Shown here piece after piece: positions 1 to 8,100 of a stretch of DNA of 23,586 nucleotides. The translations under genes and the position numbers were made by a program. Under the pieces are notes generated by a model that was not told where the DNA came from, did no database searches, and saw only the letters and a list, made by a program, of their open reading frames with translations. The stretch is from positions 1 through 23,586 of the forward strand of contig JANBTH010000252.1 of the NCBI GenBank assembly GCA_027578815.1, read 5' to 3'. The DNA is from Coemansia sp. RSA 1804. Taxonomy: Eukaryota > Kickxellomycota > Kickxellomycetes > Kickxellales > Kickxellaceae. Positions within the stretch are counted from its first letter, which is position 1. The number at the start of each line of letters is the position of its first letter.

Positions 1-416
1 AACTCGCCGGCCTGCCCGATGCTCAGTCCGCCCGAGCCCACCACAAGCACCTTCTTCACGTCGATCTTGGCGCCCTTTGTCGCCAGCCGCGATGCCGCTG
101 CCACTGCGTCGTTGGGGGGCGCAGTCGAGGAGTGCACCTGCGCGCCGCTGAATCCGCGGCGTCCCACGTACTGCGACGCAGACGTCCTCCTCGATGCTGA
201 TGCTGCCGCGGCCACGCTGGCCTGCCTTGCTCCTCCTGCGCGGAGCACCGCCGATGCCGCCGATCCGCCGGTGCGCGCGCTCCAGTGGAGCTGCCGGCGG
301 TTCTGTCTGTCTCCGCAGGCCTTTTGGAGCGACTGGACTGTCTGCACGCCTGCGACACGCCCGCTGCCTGCGGCTGACAGGATCGACTTTGAAACAATAG
401 AACGAGCCCTGAGCAT
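1..416 (-). CDS. CPA2: Carbamoyl-phosphate synthase large subunit, arginine-specific, mitochondrial (N-terminal part)
   Basis: Large subunit of the CPSase that makes carbamoyl phosphate for arginine synthesis. Only the first 138 codons are present; the gene runs off the left edge. Residues 120-138 read VKKVLVVGSGGLSIGQAGE, the highly conserved opening of the first ATP-grasp half of CPSase large subunits. No glutaminase domain precedes it, so this is the stand-alone large chain rather than a URA2/CAD fusion. The first ~119 residues are rich in Ala, Ser and Arg with almost no acidic residues, as in a mitochondrial presequence. RRGFS at 86-90 fits an R-3 processing site (cut after Phe89). The ATG at 416 is the first Met after an in-frame stop at 443-445 and has A at -3. 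The family call is firm; the mitochondrial location is inferred from composition. Confidence 0.93.
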   Translation of the reverse strand, partial: MLRARSIVSKSILSAAGSGRVAGVQTVQSLQKACGDRQNRRQLHWSARTGGSAASAVLRAGGARQASVAAAASASRRTSASQYVGRRGFSGAQVHSSTAPPNDAVAAASRLATKGAKIDVKKVLVVGSGGLSIGQAGE

Positions 417-610
417 GTTTTTTAAATCTTTGCTTCAATTTGCTCAGTGAATTACTGAAAGAGAAAAAAGAATGAGTGGATAATAAGATGATTGAAATAA
501 AGGTGCTTAAAAGTGTTTTTTCTTCTCAAGACAAAGCAAGGGGGAGGAGTGTGGGATTTGATTATGGTTTTTTTATTTGGAAAGTGTTTTTTTTGTTTCT
601 TGAGCTGTCC

Positions 611-682
611 TCAGATCAATGTCTTCCAAACTTGATCGGCTATGTAATCGCAAGAGTTTTTCTCGCTGCAATGGTGATACAT
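611..682 (-). CDS. Upstream ORF encoding an arginine attenuator peptide-like leader peptide
   Basis: A 23-codon uORF lies in the CPA2 leader, ending 194 nt before the CPA2 ATG. It starts MYHHC; residues 10-23 read SCDYIADQVWKTLI. This matches the fungal arginine attenuator peptide, whose core is D-Y-I/L-S-D-H-I/L-W-K/R. Asp12, Tyr13, Asp16, Trp19 and the basic residue 20 fall at the same positions as in the 24-residue Neurospora arg-2 peptide. In known cases the nascent peptide stalls the ribosome at the uORF stop when arginine is high, blocking reinitiation and scanning to the synthase ORF. It is the only ATG between the TATA box at 894 and the CPA2 start. Its context is weak (T at -3), while the CPA2 ATG has A at -3, which suits leaky scanning. 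The identity rests on motif recall, and function is untested. The odd point is the host gene: AAPs are known from the small-subunit gene. Confidence 0.85.
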   Translation of the reverse strand: MYHHCSEKNSCDYIADQVWKTLI

Positions 683-893
683 AAAGATAAGAGGAAGTGA
701 CCAGACAAGAAGAAAGGATCTAAATCAAGGGTGGGGGGAGAGGGAGAAAGCCTAAATCAAGCTATAGAAAGCAGTGTATGAGAAACTCTTTTATGAAAAG
801 CCAAAGGAAAATGTGTCTAGCTGTCAAAAGTGAAGCTGGAAAGTGAAGCTAGATCAACTAAATGCTGGAGAGAAAAATAGTGGGAAGGCTTCC

Positions 894-901
894 TATTTAT
901 A
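894..901 (-). promoter_or_regulatory. TATA box of CPA2
   Basis: The minus strand reads TATAAATA, 478 bp upstream of the CPA2 ATG and 212 bp upstream of the uORF ATG. Initiation 30-60 bp downstream would place the attenuator-like uORF inside the transcript. The transcription start is inferred, not seen. Confidence 0.5.
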
Positions 902-1061
902 AGAAATGGAGCAGCGAAAAGGAGATCGGTGGATGATGAAACTAAACGCTATCTAAGGTTTTTATTTTTTCGTTCATGCATGAAAAAAATTTTCTTATTT
1001 TTCCCAAGCAGGCAAGGAAAAACAAAAAACCCAGCACCCGATACAATGTGCAATAGCTGGT

Positions 1062-1068
1062 CCAATCA
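1062..1068 (+). promoter_or_regulatory. CCAAT box
   Basis: CCAATCA lies 22 bp from the Gcn4-type site. An inverted CCAAT (ATTGG on the plus strand) occurs at 1111-1115, so the site is flanked by CCAAT elements. CCAAT is bound by HAP/CBF complexes. A 5-bp core is common by chance; only the clustering about 160-220 bp upstream of the TATA box makes it worth noting. Confidence 0.35.
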
Positions 1069-1089
1069 CAATTACTGGTCTCTTGCCGA

Positions 1090-1098
1090 ATGAGTCAC
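1090..1098 (-). promoter_or_regulatory. Gcn4/CPC1-type amino-acid control site
   Basis: The plus strand reads ATGAGTCAC, which is GTGACTCAT on the minus strand: a full 9-bp match to RTGACTCAY, bound by the bZIP regulator Gcn4/CPC1 of general amino-acid control. It lies about 190 bp upstream of the CPA2 TATA box, a typical upstream-activating distance. CPSase genes are classic targets of this regulon, so position and gene identity agree. Binding is inferred. Confidence 0.6.
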
Positions 1099-2328
1099 AA
1101 CCAGTGAGAGATTGGAGAGTGAAAAAAAAAGAGGAACAGGAACTGAAAGGGCTGGAAAAGGGGCGGGTGGGAGAGAAAAAAGCTGCAATTTGAAAATAAA
1201 CATTAAGACATGTCTGATTTCTGAAATTCCCCCTCCCTATTCCTTTCTCTCTATCTTCTTGCGGAAATTAATGAGCTTGCTAAAAAAAATAAAGGTCAGT
1301 TGAGCAATTGAGAACCATCATGTCTCAATCGCTTTCCTCTCTGGCGCATATTCATTATTGCTGAAGCGAAGTGAAGTGAAATTGCACATGTCTAGAAATG
1401 TAATTAGATATGTCAAGCAGTCTACCTGTCCGCCGTTTTATTTGCATTTATGAAACAATTGCAGGTAACCATTACCAGCAAGAATAAAATTCCTTTGAGA
1501 TGGTGGAATGATAAGATAACTTTATTGCACGCTCTCCTCCATCCCACCTGATACATGCAGAAAACAAGAACAAAACACATTTTCATAATACTGCAATGTG
1601 TTGACATTTGTCATCAAGTGACTTTTGACAATAAATGCAATAACTAGTTTATCAAACAAAGAATGAGAGTGATTGGATTGCATCTTTTGCTGCATAAGGC
1701 CAGTATGCAACCATTTCAACTGATAAACGCATATGCCATGAAATCCACTGTAATTTGCAAAAGGGTATTCTTTTGGGAGAAACAATTTTCCACTCAGTAA
1801 GAAGAGACAATTTGTGCTGGTTGGGGTGTTTATTCGCACTGCTCTGTAGGCGTTGTATGTAAATTACTGATCAATATGTAGTCTACATTTCAACTATATT
1901 CAGAATGCTTTGTCTATTATGAAGAATATAATTACAACCTGCTCTCCACGTGCTAGACTGGTGAAGAAAATAAATGCTTTTATCGATGGTGTTTAAAAAG
2001 AAGATTTCCGTTGGATTTTGGAGACCCCACTTTGAAAGCACGCTCGCTAGACTTGAAGTGTTAATTGAAAACAAAAGTAGGCACACTGAATATTGGGCTT
2101 TGCTAGTTCCTACAGTAATTTAATGTTTTGCTTGGTTTTATTTAAAAACAAGGAATTTAATTCCACATATCCAATATCAAGTAGTTTTAACCTCACTAAA
2201 TTGAATTCTTGCACACATACTAGAACTAGGATAAAATCTTTGAAAAGATCAAAAATGAAACTAAGAAAAAAATTGAACATAAAAAACCTAACTTTTAATG
2301 GGTGCTTCATAGAATTAGCAGTCTTTGG
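1099..2328. other. AT-rich spacer without a recognisable gene
   Basis: No ORF here looks protein-like; the longest (minus, 1522-1839) has a random-looking composition and no motif. I see no tRNA box B, no long inverted repeat and no terminal repeats. An exon of a multi-intron gene cannot be excluded. Confidence 0.5.
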
Positions 2329-2822
2329 CTATTTCCAAAATTTCTTTTTTCTCTTATCCTGCGGTTCCGGATACTTTGAGTCTATCCTCTCTTTAGCTAT
2401 TTTAATTATTTCATCTCCTGGTAGGTTTGGAAACTCTGTTTCTATCCTCTCAAGGAGAGCCCGTGCATCCTTTTCTCCATCTTCTTTTTCTGAAGGTGGC
2501 AGTTGTGTATAATGAAGATTTGTTATATTAACCTCATTACCTTTTATAATATCTGGTATTATATTATTATTTTTCCAATTGAAGTCTCTTTTGTCCATTG
2601 ATATCCGGAAACCTTTTTTTTGTATGCATATTGTTTTTTCATTAGTATATATTGTGCTAGAGATATAACGTGTTCCCAAGAATAGTCATGTTTTTCTTGA
2701 AGAAAAGATTTCTTTGGTTTGATAGAACCAAACATAGTCAACTTTGATAATTCAGCAATTGTAGAAATAGAGCTAGTTGTTACAAATGTTATGAATCTGT
2801 TGGAAGTTGCGATAAAAGTATT
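2329..2822 (-). pseudogene. Broken or frameshifted coding stretch, unknown family
   Basis: Two protein-like reading frames follow each other on the minus strand. The first is open from 2822 and reads through 2735 (first ATG) with a balanced, charged composition (for example KLTMFGSIKPKKSFLQ). The second ends at the stop at 2329 and is strongly charged (for example EKDARALLERIETEFPNLPG), with a Lys-rich end. They are offset by -1 and meet at a run of eight A (2614-2621, minus sense) that reads A AAA AAG in the first frame. Two further in-frame stops lie upstream (the nearer at 2823-2825), beyond which another Lys/Leu-rich stretch continues in the same frame. The simplest reading is a decaying gene or mobile-element ORF with a homopolymer indel; programmed -1 frameshifting or a small intron is the alternative. 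I do not recognise the family. Confidence 0.45.
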
Positions 2823-2968
2823 TTACTTTTGCAGTTTAGCTAGCTTTATCAAGCCTTTTTTAAAAACAAATGTTATTAAAAATATTGTTCAATATAGTAG
2901 ATATAAAGCAATTAGTAAGAAGTAGTTGACAGAATTGACAAGAAAAAAACTAAAATGCAAAAAGAGAT

Positions 2969-3385
2969 GGTTTATAAACAAATGGAAATTGCAAAAGGAA
3001 CAAGCTCATAAGGCCTTTCAATCTTGAAAGTATCAGTAAATAATTTAATTGACCAGTAAAGATGACCACACTAACATGATGTGACAGAGAATATAAAAAA
3101 TGGCATTCAATGGAAACTGTGATTGCAGAAATGGATATTACGTTATCATAGTGTAATTTGTAATATGACAAGTACTGGCTTACAAACAAATAAAAATTAC
3201 ATAAAAACAAGCTCATAAGGCATTTAAATTTTACAAGTTCCAGATAATAATTTATTTAACCAGTAAAGATGACCACACTAACATGGTGTGACAGAGAATA
3301 TGAAAAATGGCATTCAGTGGACACTGCAATCACAGAAATGGATATTCTGTTATCACAGTATAATTTGTAATAGGATACGCACTGG
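2969..3385. repeat. Imperfect tandem duplication, two ~208-bp units
   Basis: Unit 1 is 2969-3176 and unit 2 is 3177-3385. Both begin with a near-identical GG-T/C-TTA-T/C-AAACAAA block, followed by AACAAGCTCATAAGG. Both also share CCAGTAAAGATGACCACACT, AATGGCATTCA and GAAATGGATATT in the same order and spacing, and both end ACTGG. Differences are scattered substitutions plus small indels, so the duplication is not recent. No terminal inverted repeats or target-site duplications are obvious. Confidence 0.85.
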
Positions 3386-4675
3386 ACATTTATCACAGCT
3401 TATATTCCAGTGTACTTTGTGAATACTGTTAGGATTTAATCAGTTTATCAAAATTTTGAAACTACTAAAACAGTATTGCAAAAGCCAAAAAGCAAGCCAT
3501 ATTGAGTTTTCTAACTGGCTATTTTAAAAACAACGGATTTTACTTTACTCGCCCTATTAATGGGTTCTTTACAATTAATGGCTTAAATTTTTTATGCTCG
3601 CAGAACGAAAGAGTAGAAACCTTGAAAAAATGAAAGCTAAAACAAAAATATAGAAAATCAAATGTTAAAAATAATTGATTACAACTATAAAACAACCTAA
3701 TTGCATGCCCAAAATTGAAACCAGACAATTGCAGCCATTAAGAGGGCTTGGTTATAAAAAAGTATCTTAGAGTTCAACTGTATTAAATATTAGCTTAAGT
3801 GCAGAAAATGTAGTCAAGCAAAGTAAAAAAAATAAGAAAACCTTTAGCTTGATCTAATTGTCAGTCTAATCCTAAGAAAAACAAATGTGATATGGAAATT
3901 GTGGGGAGTGGGAAATGGATTGGAAAAGGGAGATTTTGATGTCCCAACAGATGTGAAATATATTGTTGTAGTATCCGTAAGCTCCCAGGCCAACTCGGGG
4001 CATCGTTATATTTTAATTTCTGCCTTGTGCTGTGGGTTCAGGAAAACCGTAGAAAGCGCAATTATCATGCTTTGGCTAACAACAGATGCCCCTACCCTAG
4101 CACCCGTCCACACTAGCATCCCATGTTAGACTTTCTTTAGCGTTCTTTATTAGCTTTTTTTATCCCTCACTCACTAAAATTATTGAGGCTCTGGTTGTAG
4201 ACCCAGCTTCTTTGATTTTGAAAATAAGATTTTGGAGATAAAAAGAAAAAGTGATATGGAAATCATGTGAATGAATCCATTAAGATATCTCATGTAATAA
4301 TTTAGCTTTTCTTGACATTCAAAGTAAAGGGTGGTCCCAAAATTTACTTTGAAACGTGTGTAACATATTCATTCAGCTGATATCTTGCAGATTCATGTTA
4401 AATTTTCTGGATAACAGATACTACCAAGAATAGCATACGAGACACGTTGAATGAGTATATCCATGCTTGAATCCAGTTTCCAAATTTGCAAAGATCCAAT
4501 CAGTAAGAATTGTATACACATCAAAATTGAATTGTTACTGATAACAACTATTTTGTTTGAATATAAAAGGAGAAAAATGTGGAGCGTATTTTGGCATAAT
4601 AAGTAATTTAAATATTCACAACCATCTTGAATACAATATTGCAAATACAAAAATTAAATATCGAGCATAACGACC
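3386..4675. other. AT-rich spacer without a recognisable gene
   Basis: Nothing convincing was seen. The longest ORF (plus, 3887-4129) has no motif, and no tRNA or rRNA signature was found. A 9-bp inverted repeat (3422-3430 with 3469-3477) and a repeated 13-mer (3887, 4251) are within chance for such AT-rich DNA. Confidence 0.45.
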
Positions 4676-4876
4676 ATGCCAGAAAGGGAAAACAAAAAAC
4701 CTACAGCCGACGAAGCTAAAATTGAAGAATTAAAAGCACGTTTAAAACATATTAACATGTGTAGAAAAGGAATTGAAAGAGTAGATCTGGTCAGGGCTCA
4801 TAATAACCAAGAACCAACTGGGCTAGGGCCAGGTAGGCCAAAGCCAAGTAACCAAGGGTCAAGTAAGAAAAGGTAA
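4676..4876 (+). CDS. Small hypothetical protein, charged, possible first exon
   Basis: A 66-residue ORF with a protein-like composition: residues ~12-30 (DEAKIEELKARLKHINMCR) would form a charged amphipathic helix. The C-terminal part GLGPGRPKP contains a GRPKP core resembling a minimal AT-hook, followed by a basic end (SSKKR). The start has C at -1 and A at -3. The stop TAA sits inside a good 5' splice site, AAAAG|GTAAGG (GT at 4873-4874), so this may be an exon that continues past an intron. I could not fix an acceptor with confidence. An AATAAA at 4968-4973 could serve as poly(A) signal if it is unspliced. Family not recognised; a transposon-derived fragment is possible. Confidence 0.35.
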   Translation: MPERENKKPTADEAKIEELKARLKHINMCRKGIERVDLVRAHNNQEPTGLGPGRPKPSNQGSSKKR

Positions 4877-5149
4877 GGAGTTTACAAGTATTCAATCAGC
4901 AATTATATTTGTAATAGCTATAAATTGTTTAAATGATTTTTGAGTTGTGGAGAAACACAAGTAGCACAATAAATCTTTAAACTGTTGAATCAAGGAAAGT
5001 GTTAAATCAATGAAATGCAAAAAACAAGCAGGATGTCATGCTGTTAGAATGTACTTAGGGTTTGCCAGTTGAATATATTGAATGCTAATAGTAAATATTT
5101 TCAAACAGAGCACAAGTTTAAAATAATAAAAAATAAGCAGCCATCAATG

Positions 5150-8100
5150 CTAATAGTCAGAGCCGTCAAAATCGTCAAAATAGTCGTAATCACGCGCAGT
5201 CTTCAGACCCGAGTACATGATCCCCGGCAAGTACCGAGACTGCGTGCACTCGGCTCCAAAGAACTTGGCCATCCAGCTCATCGGGTAATTCTGGAGCACA
5301 GAGATGTAGAGACCGCGCTTGGCCCGCGTAATAGCCACATACGCAAGCCTTCCTTCTTCGCGGAAATGCTGGTCCTTGGCAATCGTCAGCTCCTGGCGCA
5401 TCGCCGGGTTCAGCTCCGCCTTTGCCTCGTCTGCGCGCGGAACACCGCGGAAGCCCATTGGGAATAAGTTCTCGTTGAAGTGCGGGATAAACACGTGCTC
5501 CCACTCCAGCCCCTTTGCCTGATGAACAGTGCTGATGACAACGGCAGGCGGTGGCGGGGCATCCTCCTCCTTTCCATCTTCCTTGTCCTGCTTATTCTTG
5601 CTTTTGTTATTCGGCCCCTTTACGCTTCCCTGGTCCTCGGTCGCTGTCGAGAGCATGCACAGCTGCGCCGAAAAGGCATTCAGCATCTCGAGCGTGCACG
5701 GGCCACCGGCATCGGCAATGATCTCGGACCTCTTGAGCGAAACAATAACGGCAAGCACCATGTTCCACAGCTTGTCCTCGTTGCCAGCACCGTCGTCATC
5801 ACCAACAGCAGTGCGCGCATTCTGGTTGCTTCCAGCATCGGCACCGCCGACGCCGACGCCCTTGCCGGCTATATACTCCTTGTAGATGTCGCCCAAGATC
5901 CGCTCCAGCGTGGCCTCGTCCAGCTGCGCCTGCCAGCGGCGGACATCGGCAATGAAGGCAATGATGCCAGCGCGCGTGTTCCTTGGCACAAGCTTGGTCC
6001 TGGAGATGCACTCGGCGCGGTGGAACAGGCTGCCGGGATCCACTTGGTTTGCATTCATCGCGCGGATCTTGTTCTTAGCCGCAGGTCCCACATCCACCAC
6101 CGCCTCATCGAGACACGTGGTGAAGGCAACATCGTCGTCGGAATTGACAACCACGCGGATCAGCGCCATGAACGTCTGCATCCGCTTCAGCTTGAGCGCC
6201 GACTGGCTGCCGCGCACAACGTAGGGAATCCCGTGACGCACGAGCTCGATCTCGATCATGTCGGTTGGCCGGTACTTGCCAAAGTCAAGGCAGCGCGAGA
6301 TGACCGCAATGTCCGAGGCCTTGCACTCGCCCTTGTCAAGAAGGGCCTTTATCTGCCGCCCAATCGACCCGGCCTCCTTGCCGATGTCGTAGCTGTCCCA
6401 GACGGAGACCGGCGCAATCGGCGCATCGGGCCGGGCAGACAGCGGAACGCGCAGACGACTGAGAAGCTGGCTGCCTCCAATCGTGTCTCGGGCTACAATG
6501 TTGCCCAGATCCACGATACTCTGGTGCGACCTGTAATTGCATGTCAGACTCTCCATCGACCCCTTGACACACTCATCCTTCTTCTCCACCTGCGCATCCA
6601 CAAAGTGGTCGAGAAACGTCTTGAAGTTGTGCTCGCACGACGCTCCGCGGAATGCGTAGATACTCTGGCGCTCGTCTCCTACAGCCGTCACCTGTCCAAT
6701 GTTCCCCTGCAGGCGCAACACAAGCTCCATCTGCAGCTGGTTCAGATCCTGGAACTCATCGACCAGGAGGTACGGAGACTGCTGCTGGACTCTCGTCAGC
6801 ACCTCGGGAAGCGCCAGAAGCTGTGCGGCGCGCATCAGCAGATCGTCGAAATCCATCAGCCCAAATTGCTCAAGCGTGCTGTTGTAGGCATCAAGAACGG
6901 TGGCCTCCACCTGCGGATACATGTCGTGCGTATCGCCACGGGACTTTGCGCGGTAAATAAAGCCCATGATGCTCTTGTTCGTGCCATTATCGCCAAATGC
7001 CGTCGCCAGATCCAGCGGGTTTTCCGAGAAATCAATCAGCCCATTTGGCTTGCCAACAACCGCGTACAGATGCTTGTACACCGCACGGGTCACCCCGATC
7101 CGCTCGGCCGTCTCCCGTTTCTTCTCGCCAAACTTGCTCTTCCGCCCGCTCTTCTTTTCCGCCTCCTTCTCCATATCCGCAATTGCTGCGTCCACATTGA
7201 ACCCTGTTCTTTCCATTGTCATGGCCAGAACGGCGTCCCAGCGCCTCCGCGTATTGGCTATGTAGATCGAATTGCTTGCTGGTGCCGTATCCTTGCTGGG
7301 CGGCTTGATATCAAGCATCTGCTCGCACTGAACCAGCATGCGGCAGCTCTCCATCCGCTCAATAGCAATATCCAGAACAGTCTCGTGCTCCGACGTCACT
7401 GCTGCCACCATAGGACACTTGCTCCACCCAAGTCTCCGGTAATACCCGGAGATCAGTCTGAAGCACCACGAATGGAACGTCGAAGCAACCGGCATAGGCT
7501 TCTTTACCTCCTTGTCGCCAGAAGTGTCGCCGCCTCCCATATAGCGCGCTATACGAGACTTGAGCTCATCTGCTGCCTTGTTGGTAAACGTAATCACCAG
7601 CACTCGCTCTGGATTAACGCCCTGTCTGATTATCTCCAGCACACGCGCACACAGCGTGGATGTCTTGCCTGACCCTGCTCCAGCTACAATCAGCAGCGGC
7701 TTGTGGATATCGAGTTTTGAAATGCGCTTCTGAGTCTTGTCCAGTAATATACTAGAAGATTGTTGGCTTTTTTTATCGTCTGACTTGTCTGATTCCACAT
7801 CAATCACCATCCCCACACTCGCCCGTGTCGTGTTATCCTTGCTATCCTTTTTCTTCTTTGCTATGATCACCATTGACTTGGCTGACTGGAATCCTCCCTT
7901 TGCAGCTATCTGTTTAGCCGCATCCTGGCCACTCATAACCCCAGCACCGCCGCCACCGCCACCACTGCTGCCATTTGCCAGTCCCACCAGATTGGTGAAT
8001 GAAACAACGTAACTGCCAAGCGTTAATAGTCTGTTTCCATCCTTTCCGCTAACACACGTGAATTTTGTCCGTTTACTCGTGGTCATCACTGGTGGTGGTG

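Noticed and set aside
445..480. Possible 3' splice site of a CPA2 leader intron (minus: TTTTTTCTCTTTCAG, ending at 455)
   Set aside because: The acceptor looks good, but I found no convincing donor between it and the TATA box. Left open; RNA-seq would settle it.
476..700. 74-codon plus-strand ORF over the uORF region
   Set aside because: Random composition, no motif, non-ATG start. The minus-strand attenuator-like uORF explains the conserved-looking sequence.
973..984. 12-bp palindrome TTCATGCATGAA upstream of CPA2
   Set aside because: Short and AT-rich-compatible; no known element matched and no partner gene depends on it.
2950..3216. 88-codon minus-strand ORF across the tandem repeat
   Set aside because: Hydrophobic low-quality composition. 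The second unit has an in-frame stop, and differences between units do not favour third positions.
3422..3477. 9-bp inverted repeat AATACTGTT/AACAGTATT with a 38-bp loop
   Set aside because: Arms too short and loop too long to support a terminator or transposon end.
3887..4263. Repeated 13-mer GTGATATGGAAAT (3887 and 4251)
   Set aside because: A 13-mer repeat within several kb of AT-rich DNA is expected by chance fairly often; the flanks do not align.
5480..7672. 730-codon open frame on the plus strand across the helicase gene
   Set aside because: It is codon-aligned antisense to the helicase and stays open only because the sense strand avoids TTA, CTA and TCA. It has no recognisable domain, and the sense frame carries all helicase motifs.
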